This document shows positions 48,239 through 60,656 of a stretch of 64,000 nucleotides of DNA, in pieces. The stretch's first letter is position 1. The number at the start of each line of letters is the position of its first letter. Position numbers and translations under genes: made by a program. Origin of the DNA: Nymphaea colorata (taxonomy: Eukaryota > Streptophyta > Magnoliopsida > Nymphaeales > Nymphaeaceae). The notes beneath the pieces are model-generated. The model saw only the letters and a program-made list of their open reading frames with translations, made no database searches and was not told where the DNA came from. The DNA lies in contig NC_045144.1 of assembly GCF_008831285.2 (NCBI RefSeq), positions 9,339,886 to 9,403,885 on the forward strand. Reading direction: 5' to 3'.

Positions 48239-50160
48239 CTCTCTTCATCTTCTTTCCTTCTCATTTTTCCTTCTTCTTCTCTAACTTAGAACAAACTTTA
48301 TCAAGTTACAACTCTTCAAGGGAACACGAAGATCTCTTGGAGGCCTCTTCTTCATCGCCTTGGAGCTCTATTCAAGGTGAGTCTAGGATCACTCGAAGCA
48401 AGGGTGATCATTTTTCCTTCAAACCATTCTCATTAGAGGTATGTAATCAACATCCCTCTCTATTCTTTCCTTTGTTTTGTTTCTCTCTTTTTCATCTCCC
48501 CATACCATATGAGATAGCTTTCAAATCTCTATTTTAGAGTAAAGAAGCTATGCTCGAGTGCACCGGGAATATGAAAAAAAGGAGATGATATTTCATTTTA
48601 TGATTGAAGCATGCTATCTCTTTTCTTGAATATAGCCTTCTTTTGCTTCTCTCATTTTCTCTCCTCTTCATCTCCCCATGACCATATGAGATAGCTCTCA
48701 ATCTCTATTTTAGAGTCAAGAAGCTATGCTCGAGTGTACCAGGAGCATGAGAAGGTGAGATGATATTTCATGTTATGATTGAATCGTGCTCTCTCTCTTT
48801 CCTTGAATATTACTTTGTTTCAAGATATTATCCATGCATAGTTGTTTGATTTTTCATTTATATGTGAATGCACAACGAGAATGAGAGTGTGGTATGAGAC
48901 TCTTCATTTTATGTTGATTTTTGAGGTTGATGCTTGTCTAACCCGAGGGAAACCCCCACGAATATGTAACATTTTGCACTAGTTTCCTTTTTAATCATTC
49001 TATTAGGAACCCAAATGAGCATCTTATCCTATTATTTGTTTTTCTTTCATACCGAACAGTGGAAGAAACATATTCCCTAGTAACAAAGCAGGTAACTATG
49101 TTTTATGTTCAAATATTTGAAAACATGCTTTCCAAAATATTTTCGAAAGAACCATTTTTAATGTGACTTTGGAGACTTAGCTTAGGTTATTGTATGAGTC
49201 CAAGCTCCCCTCCTACCTACAATCAACCTTGAATTAGGTTATTTTAAGCCATTTCTTGATTTCGAATCTCATGAAGACATTTATATATACATATGTTATA
49301 TACATATGTTGTATACACATATGTGCACATGATGATCCCCTTTATCCTTCTCTTTCTATGTTTTCATATTCTATTTTAAAAATTTTCATATACACATGAA
49401 TACATGCATACATGTATTTTATTTGCTCTCTCTTGAATATTTTATTTCACTTTTCAAGATAAACATCTTCTCTTACAAATTTCTTATACATACACGTATA
49501 TTATGTATGTATATTTCTCTTTTCCTCTAAAAATCTCTCTTTCTATTGAAATCAATATCATTTTTACAAACTTTCATATACGTACATATCATATGTGATG
49601 ATATATGTACATCTCTTTCTTTCTTTCTCTCTCTCTCTTTCTTTTTATGAGAGTATTTCATCTTTTCCATTCTTTTTAACATTTTCCTTTCATGATCCTT
49701 TTATTTTCCAACTTCACTAGGACCAATGACTAAGTAATGACACAATATTGGATTCATGCTTGATGGTCTACAACTTCAACCCATTTTCAAAAACTTTTCC
49801 TTCTTATATATGGTAACCATGAAAACAAAAATCTTAGATGTATGTTATGGTAGGAATGTTTCTAGATGAACGTTATGGTAGAAATGTCTTTAAATAAATA
49901 TTGTGGTAGGAATGAATAATGTAGGATCAATGCATTCATACATCCACAATCACTTAATATCACTCATGATCACAAGTACCTCTCCAAAAGAGTTTAAGCA
50001 AGATGAGATGGAGCACTAACTAGGTAGTAACCAAATTAGAGTAAAATCTCAAGCATACTTAAAGTCTTAAGGGAACACTAAAATGACTTCAAAATAATTT
50101 CTCAATCTTTCCAAATGATCTTTACAAAGATTTCTCAATTCTAATTTTCTCTAATATATT
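48239..50160. other. Transposon-like non-coding DNA with a tandem repeat
   Basis: Abruptly replaces neprosin intron 5. Pyrimidine-rich with CTCTCTTT blocks. A tandem duplication of about 140-150 bp (48493-48633 and 48667-48808) shares CATATGAGATAGCT, TCTATTTTAGAG, AAGAAGCTATGCTCGAGTG and GAGATGATATTTCAT. Alternating TACATACATATG motifs follow at about 49280-49620. No coding domain was recognised. It may be an LTR or untranslated region of a retroelement. Confidence 0.45.
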
Positions 50161-50164
50161 TCAC

Positions 50165-51390
50165 ATTCCCAAGTAGTTCTTCAAAGCTAATAGTGGTGTT
50201 GAGAGGTTCAAGGTTAGAATAGTGGCCAAAGGTTTTGCACAAACAGAGGGACCGGATTATCATGAAACACATGCACCTGCAGCCAAATTGGTCACTGTTA
50301 GATGTCTCCTTGCCATCACAGCCAAGAGAAACTGGTTTTTCCATCAAATGGATGTTCACAATGCCTTTTTGATTGGCAGGATGAAGAAATATATATTTCA
50401 TTCCCCCTGAATATAAAGACTCCAACGACAAGCTTGTGCGCAAATTGAACAAGTCCATGAAGCAAGCACCTCGATTCAGTCAAGGTGTAATTATTCCTTG
50501 TTCACCCTCACATTTGAAAATGTGTTTATGGCCGTGCTAGTGTACATAGATGATTTAATTGTATGTGGCAATGATCTGAAAAGTGTTGAAGACTTCAAAG
50601 GGCACTTGAGCAGCTGCTTCAAAATGAAAGATCTAGGGCAACTTAAATATTTCTTGGGGCTTGAACTTACCTATACAAAACAAGTTATTTTTCTCGCACA
50701 GCCCAAGTACACTTGTAACCTGTTGGATGAAACAGGATTGCTGAATGCAAATTGGCAATAACTCGTCCGAATATCATGTTTGCTGTTCATGCCCTCAGTA
50801 GACATATGCAAAATCCAACTACAACTCACCTCAGTTTAGCCATGAGAGTTCTACGTTACTTGAAAAAGAACCCAGGTCAAGAGTTGATTTTTTCAAGTCT
50901 GAAGATTGTCAACTTGCAGCGTATTGTGACGCTGATTGGGCAGCATGTAAGGTCCCTTTCTGGTTTCTGTGTTTGCATGAGCAGTAGCTTGGTGTCTTGG
51001 AAAACCAAGTAACAGCCCAGCTGTTATCACGGTTCTCTGCAGAAGCAGAGTACCGTGCCATGGAAAATGTCAGTTGTGAAATTCAGTGGCTGATGTATAT
51101 TCTGGCCGATTTCAAAGTTCAGCATTTAGGTGCAGTTCTAATAATGAGTGACAGTAAATCTTCTCCGAAAATGGCTGCCAATATAGTTAAACATGAGAGA
51201 ACCAATCATGTTGAACTGGATTGCCACCTAGTTAGAGATTTGGTCAAAAGCAGGACAACTGAAACCAGTATGTGCCTTCAAAACATCAAATTGCTGATTT
51301 GTTCACTAAAGCTCTCATGAAAAATCAGTTCCTTTACTTAAAGATCAAACTTGGCATGTATAATCTCCATGCGCCGTTTGAGGAAGGGCA
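50165..51390 (+). pseudogene. Decayed copia reverse transcriptase and RNase H
   Basis: Plus-strand remains in several frames. RT motifs are VAKGFAQTEGPDYHETHAP and FHQMDVHNAFLIG (50222-50400), then the catalytic VYIDDLIVCGNDL and FKMKDLGQLKYFLGLEL (50520-50680). RNase H-type motifs follow: RPNIMFAVHALSRHMQNPT (50762-50820), a GFCVCMSSSLVSWKTK stretch, AEAEYRAMENVSCE (51041-51085) and HQIADLFTKAL (51284-51317). A deletion after NANWQ joins the RT end to RNase H, and frames shift repeatedly. Gag, protease and integrase are missing. Confidence 0.85.
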
Positions 51391-51392
51391 GT

Positions 51393-51765
51393 TGAAGAAT
51401 ACCGATTCAAGTCGGCCATCAGATGCAATTAATAGTACTAGTGAGCAATTTAACTAAAGCTGAATATTGTTCCTCAATTATGTATTAGCCCTGTCCAGCT
51501 GTAAAGCTGTTGCGTAGATATTTCTCGAGCCGCTTCCAGAAAGTTCTTAGGTGATTTCGTGGATGATTCTTGTAACAGAATTGTATGTTGTATCTCCTTT
51601 CTACCCTCTTGTAAAAACGTGTATATAACCATTTAAGTCTGAACAATTCTAACTGAGAGCTATTTTACTCTCTGCGCTTTCTAATTCCTGATCGTTTAGC
51701 TGCTGCGTGCCTTTCCTGTTTTCATGTCTGCATACGGGAGCACTCTGTCTCACCTAATTCTAACA
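51393..51765 (+). repeat. 3' LTR of the decayed copia remnant
   Basis: Begins TGAAGAATACCG after the purine tract GAGGAAGGGCAG (51380-51391) and ends CTAATTCTAACA. About 373 bp with an AT-rich TATA-like centre (GTGTATATAACC, about 51620). No second LTR is in the window. Confidence 0.6.
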
Positions 51766-53400
51766 TTGGTAGACATTAAATCAAATGTTTCTATTCTATT
51801 ATTGTATCACATTTTGCGACTGTCAGGACTACACATGAATTTTACACCAACAAAAGTATCAGTACCATCTATCTATAAACTATGAACCTCATGCTCAATT
51901 AAACCGTTTCCTTTATAGAAAGACGAATATTCATTATCTTTATAAGAGACTTCATACATTTTTTCATTTTCCAGAGAACAAATATTTTTACAGACAGACT
52001 TAGCATTACATTTGGGTTCATATCCCTTTTGATTTTAGTCATACCTAACAAAAAGACACAAGATAATGTTTGGTAAGACAGTTTGCATTTTTTGAATAAA
52101 ATAAAACATTTGCATTTAAGCCCACTTAAGTTGAGAATAGTTAGTTTTTATTTTGAGAATCATTTCCATTGGACTTATATGTTTCACAGTTTCTGAAGGC
52201 ATAAAATTGGTTAGATAGATGACTATGAATGACTTCAGCCTGAATAGTTTTTGGCAACATTACTTGAGTTCAAAAGTGTTCAATTAGTTTCGACTATGTG
52301 CCTTTAATTTTCGTTTTTACTACGCGCATGCATTTTTGAAGTCCTTTATGTTGGGAAGTTTACATACATGATCTTCAGTAAGCAGTTCATTCAAGTTCAA
52401 ATGTGCCCAACAATTTATATTATGTATGTAATGTATAATTGTCTACAAACATCACATAAAAATAATATGTTTCTTCATAAAATCACACCTAATTGGACCC
52501 CATACACATGAATGCACTAATATGAATTGTTTGAAAGAGACATAGTTTACATGTGAAAATGGAAGCTTCCATATTTTGCTAAGAATACAAGCAATGCACG
52601 TGTAGCCTTTTTCATTATAAAATTTACACAATTTTGGAAGAAGAAAAAGCTTGGATAATTGGAATGACTTTTCCTTTTACGCCGGAGGAGATGAAGACCT
52701 TTCTCCTTCGCATTAGTTATAGGTTTTCGTATGAAGTTTAGAGATGTAAAAACTTTTCTAGTTCTTTTTGTGTGATTATATTTCTTTGTGTGTTTGAGCA
52801 TATCTTTTTGATAGATAAAGTGAGACATTACATTATGAAAGTTAAAAAGGTTCTCTAATTTGTGTTCATGAAAAAGAGTTTCAATTCTTACATGGTATCA
52901 AAGCCTTAGCCTGATTTAAGAAATGTTTTGTGCTGCCTCATAAGCTAGTTTTCTCCTTGTGGTCTATCTTCGTAATTTTTAATTCATATCAAACCTTCAT
53001 CACGGGAGAGAGGATAATGACTACATCCCTTGAAGACTCAAATCATACCGTATAATGCAGACTTTAGCCATGAAGCATGCAACGAAAGTTTATGGGGATA
53101 AGTTGATGGGTCCACATTAATATTTACTTTCTGCTTCCGAAGAATGTGAGACAAGATGTCAAAATGATCAATGGAGCTACTGAATGAATACAACAAAAGT
53201 TACTTGCCTATCATCATCATTTTGAATGACGAATCACGCCTTCCAATCAAAATGATATGACAATAAGTGAGGTAAATTCCATCACCAAGCTGTAGGACTA
53301 AACGACTTTCTTTGAGCCTACATGGAGTCTACTCAAGATTTTAAAATCACACAATCTCCAATTCAGTTTTTTCAATTCCTTAATAGATGAAGGCTCCAAA
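51766..53400. other. Intergenic, no gene recognised
   Basis: AT-rich. Minus-strand frames at 52440-52830 are faintly copia-like (order Lys-rich then VDN-type words), too weak to call. From about 52890 a CATGGTATCAAAGCC word (52891-52905) resembles a degenerate primer binding site, which would place the gag-like remains below just downstream. Confidence 0.4.
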
Positions 53401-53760
53401 TTTGAACAAGTTACGATAAACTTGCATCAACATTCCCAGGTTTATTCATGGAGTAAGCCTTCACAAAGCTGTCCATATAAAGAACTAGGCTTAGAAAAGT
53501 GCAATGGCGGACAAGATTCCGTTATGGCTATATCTAGATCCAGAAATAATATAGGACCTTGTATGTCACTCATTTTCAGAAAGGATTATTGTGAACGTGA
53601 AGGATATAAGGGCCAAAACTTCAACTCAAGGAAGATACAATGTTATAACTGTGGATAACCAAGATACATAAACTCATATTGCCCAAGTTTCAATAAAGAA
53701 GATAAGATGGTACCCACAATGGATGGCTCATCAAAAAATAAATAAGAGTTCTCGGATCTG
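52890..53760 (+). pseudogene. Possible copia leader and gag remnant
   Basis: A PBS-like word TGGTATCAAAGCC (52893-52905) is followed by many-stop sequence. A 78-codon frame (53422-53658) ends in a broken zinc knuckle (KIQCYNCG, stop, then PRYINSYCPSF), the CX2CX4HX4C type of copia gag with the His and spacing lost. Too decayed for family assignment. Confidence 0.4.
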
Positions 53761-54310
53761 TGCCTCTTTTGTTTTCGATGAACCGGATCTGTGCCTTTTA
53801 CTCAGCTTTTCAAATAGTCTTCAAGCACTCTTGGAGGGAGACTGGTAGGACGCAGACTGGCCCGTATCAGAGACACACCTATCATCGGGCTGTGTTAGCA
53901 TCCTCTTGGCAAGATACGAAAGCTTATTGATCCTAGTATGTTCTTTCGTATAACTCTTTATAAACCTCTCTTATTTAAACACATAAACTTACTGGAGCTT
54001 TACTTCACACTGCTGATGGGCCTCATTTGGAAGTAAAAGCTTTTGGAAATCTTGAACAAACAATCTAAACAACAAAATGTCTGTACCAGATGTTAGATTG
54101 ATCATAAAGCTAAGTTTTAAACCTTCAATTCATTGATATACAAAAGTATATGCTAACACTAAATGATAATACACACAGATTAAAGAAGCTAGGTAATCAA
54201 TATGTCACAAAGACATTGATAACAAAAATGGCAAAGCAATTGAGGCTCTTAAGCATAATTAGGCTGTTACATTGAAAATTTTCTTTCAGAACAATACAGA
54301 ACTGTGAAGA
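53761..54310. other. Intergenic / 3' flank of the methyltransferase gene
   Basis: No gene seen. It contains the presumed 3' untranslated region of the minus-strand methyltransferase gene, which ends at 54311. Confidence 0.5.
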
Positions 54311-55675
54311 CTACAGTTTAGCCATCTGCTGGACCAACTTTCGTTTTGCAAACTCATGGGCAATACTGACAGAATCTTTCCTGTGACGAAGATAGAACTC
54401 TGCAAGTAATATCTTGCTTTCTTCAGGAGTAAGATCCCCATGGAAACCCTGAAAACAATGGCAGCAACTAGTTCATATTAAGATGACAAAGCACTGTTAC
54501 TTAGATGACAATGTATAAGCAAATGGAACAAATTCAAGTTTCAGAACACGCTATAAGGAAATGTTTCCTTCTTCTATTTTGGTCCTTTAGCTGGAAATTT
54601 ATGTCTTGATGGATAAAAAAGAGAGACAAAAAGCCAAGAAGACATGAGAGCTTACAGTGTCAATGCCTAATGAGATACAAAGAATAACTAACCATGATCA
54701 TTGCCTTTAACTAACGATACTTGGCACTAAAACAGGAAATATATCAGTGGGTAATGCTAGATCAGAAAGAATATTGAGTATGCAGGCAGAAGCCTTTTTG
54801 AACACCAGCCAGTATAGTGGGTTCCTCCACTCGACTAAGATTAAAAATCCAATTCCATTAAAAGCTCAAGACTTTTAATTTCCTTTTTTTAGTTAGATCC
54901 TTTAGTTGGAATTTTGTCTTCACATGGATAAGGAAGAGAGACAAAATGTAAGAAAATAAAGAAATGAGAGCATATCGATGCTGCAATGAGCTACAAAAGG
55001 CAACTAACCATGATAATTTCCTTTATCAAATCACAAATGGTGTTTGGTGCTAAAAATAGGGTTGGGAAACGAATGTATGAGCGAGTGATGCTAGACCAGT
55101 AAAGGCAACAGAAACAGTAATATAGTGTTCCGTGAATTGTCCCAAAGATTGAAGCAAATTCATGGATCATTAGAAAGCAGTGTTACATGAATTTGCCCTA
55201 AGCTTTGAAAGAGATTCCTGAAAAATTGTGTCAGTGTTCCTGTAGCCAAACACCCCCTAAGAATATTTATGCATGCCGAAGCCTTTTCCAAGACCAGCCA
55301 GTCAAGCGGTTTTCCTCTATTCAACCAAGATCATAAATCTAAATTCCATTTCAAACTTTAGCATCCTGAAAACTGTTACTGTTGCACATGCTGGACCAAC
55401 AATTACTTCGAACTATACAATAAAGCAAAATGCAGGGTTGCAGATCAGGTAATGTCATTCTGCGAAACACGGACATAAAACATTGATCAACAATTCTCCT
55501 AGACGTTATTTGTACAAACTATGTGTGGATGCTTACCAAACGGGCACTCCTGTCACGAACTGCATGGTGCATGATAATACCGGCAGCAACTGAAACATTG
55601 AAAGAATCAACCATGCCCATCATAGGGATACAACAATGCAAATCAGCTAGTTGTCCTGCCTCTTCACTAATGCCA
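54311..55675 (-). CDS. TrmH/SpoU-family tRNA or rRNA 2'-O-methyltransferase, last two exons
   Basis: SAM-dependent SPOUT methyltransferase, best matched to TrmH-type tRNA (guanosine-2'-O) enzymes. Exon 55537-55675 encodes the C-terminal SPOUT motifs: GISEEAGQLADLHCCIPMMG (motif 2 region) followed by MVDSFNVSVAAGIIMHHA (motif 3, SLNVSVAxA in E. coli TrmH). Exon 54311-54448 encodes LTPEESKILLAEFYLRHRKD, then HEFAKRKL, then TAG. The intron has GTAAGC and TTTTCAG borders and phase is kept. The incoming exon begins with the last base of a split codon, so earlier exons (N-terminal half with motif 1) must lie at higher coordinates. None is recognisable before the copia elements start at 55966, so the intron is very long, the 5' exons are beyond 64000, or the gene is broken. 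Confidence 0.85.
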
Positions 55676-55965
55676 CTGTGAAAACACATTTCACCATTTC
55701 AAAATGTGAATTGAAAATGCATTACCAAAAGCATTTTATGTTCGTCGAAATAACACAACAGGTTTATTTTGGCTGACTTTGCAAAAGGAAATTAAAAATG
55801 AAACCCTAGTTCTTAAACTAAAATTTCAATTTGTTTTTTTCTTATTTTTTGTTAGGCTGCTTGAACTAGGTTTGAGTCCAAGACCCTTATACAGTTCCAC
55901 AAGAAAACAAGATACTATGAAAAATAAAAGTTAAGAATCAATTATACATAATGGTGGTCAAGGAT
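55676..55965. other. Remaining intron sequence before the retroelement nest
   Basis: AT-rich and without a recognised exon; minus-strand intron of the methyltransferase gene by position. Confidence 0.5.
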
Positions 55966-56139
55966 GTTAAAAGAGTTTTATTGAAATATTAGAAAGTTAG
56001 AGAGGTGCTCTTTAAACATTTTCATATTGTTATTGGACCTTTTTTGTAAAATGTTTACAGCCAGCCCTAATCTCTTTTAAAAGAGATTAGGGTTACGTAA
56101 GTGAAGAATTCTTTTGGCTCTATCTCTCTCATCGTATCA
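55966..56139 (+). repeat. 5' LTR of the outer copia element
   Basis: Starts TGTTAAAAGAG and ends ATCGTATCA directly before a perfect initiator-Met primer binding site. About 174 bp, short for copia. It contains the inverted repeat CTAATCTCTTTT/AAAAGAGATTAG (56068-56091). The 3' LTR is not in the window. Confidence 0.6.
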
Positions 56140-56153
56140 TGGTATCAGAGCCA
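56138..56153 (+). promoter_or_regulatory. Primer binding site of the outer copia element
   Basis: TGGTATCAGAGCC (56140-56152) is complementary to the 3' end of plant initiator-Met tRNA, the standard copia minus-strand primer. Confidence 0.8.
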
Positions 56154-56710
56154 GGTTAGTGAGCTTTTCCGGCGACCTCTTCCTCCGGCGACCTCTCTCT
56201 CCGGCGGCTCTCCGGCAAACACTCCGGCGACCTCCCCCTCCGGTGATCTCTTCCTTTCTCCCTCTTTTTCATCTCCCACCTCTATTCTTTCTTACCACCC
56301 AATAAGGAGACGGTAAGAGAATAGAGGTTGAGGGGGCTGCGTGGGGAAGGACCTGATCACGCCTATGTGGAAGGCGTGATCAGATCCTTGTTTATCAATC
56401 TTGTGGATGATATGGCTGCTGTGATCAGATTTTGTGTTGACCGTGGGGAGCAAAATATCCTATAGATCGTGGATGTTAATTTGTCCTATAGATTGTGGAT
56501 ATGAAGTCTGAAAGTTAAAGTTTAATGAGCTGTGGACTGCTGCTGAACGTAAGTATGAAATCTAACATTTGATTATGTTGAGATCCTTGCCGTATGTCTT
56601 GGACAACCAGTCTTATGTGGTGTGGCTGTATTTAAGAATAGCAGCAGCCATTTGTTGATGGTGGTAGTAGTTGTTGTCTTTGGCAGATATTGTTGAAGTT
56701 AATATTTACT
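56154..56710 (+). mobile_element. Outer copia element: leader region before the nested insertion
   Basis: Untranslated leader with repeated CTCCGGCGACCTC units (56165-56250). It is interrupted at 56710 by the nested element and resumes at 62211 after its target duplication. Confidence 0.6.
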
Positions 56711-56763
56711 TGATAGAAATCTAGCACCAATATCTGTAACCAGAAAACAGTACTCACGCAGGA

Positions 56764-56858
<95 letters not shown>

Positions 56859-57201
56859 ACAAGAAGAAACTGAGGAGAAGAAACCGTAGCCAAAATGGTT
56901 TGCACGGCTTCTATTTATAATCCCATTTCCAGAATTCTAAGAGTCTCCAATTGTAGAATCCTAGGAGATTTCACAAGCTCCAAGGACATTAATTACATCA
57001 TAGAAACCTAAGAGACTTCACATATTACAAGGATATTAACTACAAGACTTCACATATAACAAGGATATTAACTACAACATAGAATCATAGGAGACTCTTC
57101 ACATGTTACAAGGACATTAAATATCTTAACACATTCAACAAGGAGGTGGAATCCTAAGAGACTCATCTTCAACGTGCTGGTGAAGGATTTATATTTTAAC
57201 A
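56711..57201 (-). repeat. 3' LTR of the full-length copia element
   Basis: 491 bp. Contains a (TA)n(GA)n tract at about 56766-56852, longer than in the partner LTR, and lacks about 20 bp near 57045 that the partner has. Confidence 0.92.
56766..56852. repeat. (TA)n(GA)n microsatellite inside the LTR
   Basis: Compound tract within the left LTR; the homologous tract at 61772-61840 in the right LTR is shorter. Confidence 0.92.
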
Positions 57202-59239
57202 CCCTCCCTCAAGTTGTGCATGGTTTTGCACCATGTACAACTTGCCTTTTAGAAACCAGAGTCGTTCCTTTGTTAATCCTTTTGTAAATAAGTCTGCAAC
57301 TTGTTCATCTGTACGAACATAAATAGGCTGAATCTCCTTGTCTTCCACCTTTTGTCTAACAAAGTGTTGATCAATCTCAATGTGCTTTGTTCGACCATGT
57401 TGTACAGGATTAAAGGCAATGTTAATAGCGCTTTGATTATCGCACATTAACATTGATGTTTTAATCTTTTCTCCAATGTCTTCTAGCAAATGTCTAACCC
57501 ATGTAACTTCAGCAGTACCTGATTCAGCTTCAGTGCTGGATCTTGCTACTGCCTTTTGCTTTCGACAACTCCAAGACACAAGATTACGTCCAATGAAAAT
57601 ACAAAAACCAGAAATGGACTTTCTTTGATCGGGATCTCCAGCCCAATCTGCATCTGTGAATGTCATAAGTTGATGTCCAGTAGTTATATTTTCACTCTTA
57701 CCATAAACTAAGCCATCTCCTGCTGTCCCTTTAAGATATCTTAATATTCTTTTGACAACATCCATGTGAGTATCTCTAGGTGCATGCATAAATTGAGATA
57801 CTTGATTCACAACATATATAATATCTGGTCTAGTAAATGTAAGACATTGAAGTGCCCCAACAATACTTCGATATTGCGTAGGATCTTCATATAACTCCCC
57901 ATCTTGAGCACTTAGTCTTTGATTTAGAACACTAGGAGTTCCAACAGGCTTACAATCAGACATACCTGACTTTTTCAGCAGATCCAACATGTATTTCTGT
58001 TGTGTCAATGTGAGGCGATTATTGTGCCTATCAATCTTCACTCCAAGAAAGAATCGTAAATCACCAAGCTCTTTCATTTTGAAGTTTTGCATCATCAAAA
58101 CTTTAGCTTCTTCTATGTGTTTTTCTGAATTGCCTGTGATAACAATATCATCAACATATATAAGAAGTAAAGTAAATATGTTTTCCTTTCGATAAATGAA
58201 AAGAGAGTGATCTAGAGGACATCTCCGAAAACCACATTCTTGAATCTTGCAGGAGAAACTGTCAAACCACGAACGTGAGGCCTGTTTAAGTCCATAAATA
58301 GATTTTCTTAGTTTGCAAACCCATGCATGAGAGTCTCCTTTCGTGTATCCTGGAGGTTGTTCTATATATACTTCCTCCCTTAAATCACCATGAAGAAAAG
58401 CATTCTTCACGTCCATTTGATGTAGTCTCTATCCATATTCAACTGCCAATGATATAATCACGCGAATTGTTCCCATTTTGATCACAGGGCTGAATGTCTT
58501 CATCATAATCTTCTCCATATTGTTGTGTAAACCCTTTTGCTACTAACCTTGCTTTGTCTCTTTCTATGCTGCCGTCAGGTTTGTATTTAATTTTGTATAC
58601 CCATTTGGAGCCCACTACGTTCTTTTCGTGTGGCCTCGGAACGATCTCCCATGTTCCACATTCATGCAAGGCATCCATTTCTTCTTTAACAGCATTTCTC
58701 CAATGATGTGATTTTGATGCTTGATCAAATGAAGTAGGTTCTTCCTCCTTGTCAACTTTTGCCATGAATAACTGAAAATCAAGTGATAAAGAATCATAGC
58801 TAACCCACCTGTGAATGGGATGACGAATGCGTTGGGATCTTCTAAGGTGGGGCATGTTGTCTTCTTCACTGTGAGCATCTCTGTCCCTTAGTCGTCGACT
58901 GTAGATAAGACCCGAATACCGATGTGCATCGTTGCTCTGTTCTTCATTATTGCTTTCGTGATGACTTGATGACTGTGCTAGATCTTCTTGATTTTCACTT
59001 TGAGCCATATCCGATGGTTGTATTGCTCTCTCTGGATCTTCATTTTGAGGCACATCATTTTCTATAACAGGATCTGCATTGAATAACTGTGTACTGGTCC
59101 AGGGATCATAAGATTCAATGGTCATAGACATTTCATTTGTTAAAACTATGTTCATCAAAAATGACATTTCTTGAAGTTTTGATACGTTTAGTTGTTGGAT
59201 CATAGCATCGAAAACCTTTATATTCATCAGCATATCCAA
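57196..59239 (-). pseudogene. Copia reverse transcriptase and RNase H, frameshifted
   Basis: Linker and RT start lie in 59239-58439 (HHWRNAVKEEMDALHECGTW; ARLVAKGFTQQYGEDYDE), where the frame shifts near 58490. A TAG follows at 58429-58431. The remainder lies in 58416-57196: MDVKNAFLHGDLREEVYIEQ, catalytic YVDD (residues 87-90 of this segment), FKMKELGDLRFFLGVKI, then RNase H with FTDADWAGDPDQRKSISGFC, MLMCDNQSAINIAF and RTDEQVADLFTKGL. The RNase H STEAE motif is followed by a short in-frame loss (AESGTAEVTW). Confidence 0.9.
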
Positions 59240-60653
59240 CGAATCTACATTGAATAGCTTTGTCTTGAAACTTGTTCCTCAAGGCAGCATCAACGTGAAC
59301 ATAGCATACACAACCAAAAACCTTCAAGTTCTTGTAATCAGGTTGTTTGCCTAAGAGTGTAAAATATGGCGATTTAGACATCAAGAGTGTCATAGGCAAA
59401 CAATTTATTATGTATACAGCAGTATGGAAGGCTTCAGTCCACAAGGAAATGGGCACATTAGTATCATGCATCATGCTCATGGCGCTTTCAACTATATGTC
59501 GATGTTTCCGCTCAACTACACCATTTTGTTGTGGTGTGTAAAGGCAGGAAATTTGTCTAGTTATCCCTTTTTCACGTAGAAATTCAATAAAATCAAGCGA
59601 GGAATATTCTCCCCCTCCATCACATTGAAAATGCACCACATTGGATGAAAATTTAGTTTGAATCATGGCATAGAAGTTTCGAAATATGTGGGGTACTTCT
59701 GATTTGTGTTTCATGAAGTAAATCCAGGTGAAACGTGAGTAAGAGTCAATGAATAAGACATAATATCTTGACCCAGACATGGAATCAATAGGGGCTGACC
59801 CCCATACATTAGAAAAAATAGTTTCAAAAGGTTTGGAAGCCCTTTGATTTATATTATGGAAAGGTAAAACATGACTCTTACAAAGTCCACAACTTGAACA
59901 TTTTTTGACACTTGAAGTAAGAGGTAAACTTGATCTTGGAATGAGACTATCTGTGACAAGTTTTTCAATGAAATGTCGACCACAGTGTCCTACCCGACTA
60001 TGCCACAAATTAGACTCCAAAATTTGGTTAGGGCCCCTTACTTTTGATTGAAAACGGCAAGAACTTGGCACTGTTGATGCATTATGAGAAAGAGAAAATG
60101 TCTTCAATCTTATATCAAAAGTGGATGAATCCTTGGGTAGACATTCCTTGAGGACGTACATATTCCCTTGACGCTCCCCTCTAGCGAACATTTTCTTCGT
60201 TTGGAGGTCCTTGACATAGACAGAAGAAGGTGTGAATTCAACAGAAGAGCTTGTATCATCAATGAGTTTAGAAATGGATATGATGTTCTTTTTGATATTG
60301 GGAGCAAGAACAACATTAGACAGTGATAGAGACGAGGATGACAATGGAATATGTGCATTTCCAATATGTGTAATGGGATGAGATTTTCCATCACCTGTTA
60401 TAATGCAACTTCTACCGTAATGAGGGGATAAGTTAGTCAATTTACCTGCATTTCCTGTCACATGGGTAGCTGCACCTGAATCCAAGAACCATTCTCCCTG
60501 CTCATTTTGTTTTATAGTCATCTTTGAGAATGCGGTCATCAATAGCTGTTGCATATCTTCAGCGGTGGATTTAGAACTTTGTCCTCCTTGTTTATAATCA
60601 TGTCTTACCCCTTTGTTTTTATTTTGAGGATTAAACCAACACTGTGCCTTCAT
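59133..60653 (-). pseudogene. Copia protease and integrase segment
   Basis: 506-codon open segment downstream of the zinc knuckle. The aspartic protease active site is WFLDSGAATHVTG (residues about 55-67). GAG-pre-integrase HHCC is seen in LWHSRVGHCGRHFIEKLV and CSSCGLCKS. The integrase core follows, with CDGGGEYSSLDF and PQQNGVVERKHRHIVESAM, then the copia-type tail VFGCVCYVHV and FVGYADEYKGFRCYDP. The domain looks complete, but the frame leaves the polyprotein at about 59133, and the RT part continues in another frame. Confidence 0.9.
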
Positions 60654-60656
60654 GTG

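Noticed and set aside
56138-56153. Possible tRNA gene fragments (TGGTATCAGAGC words at 1108, 56140, 61703, 63101)
   Set aside because: Each lies directly beside an LTR end and is a primer binding site; no cloverleaf surrounds them.
56632-56905. Frames with [12 protein letters not shown] runs, also near 61412-61894 and 19344-19637
   Set aside because: Translations of (TA)n(GA)n microsatellites, not proteins.
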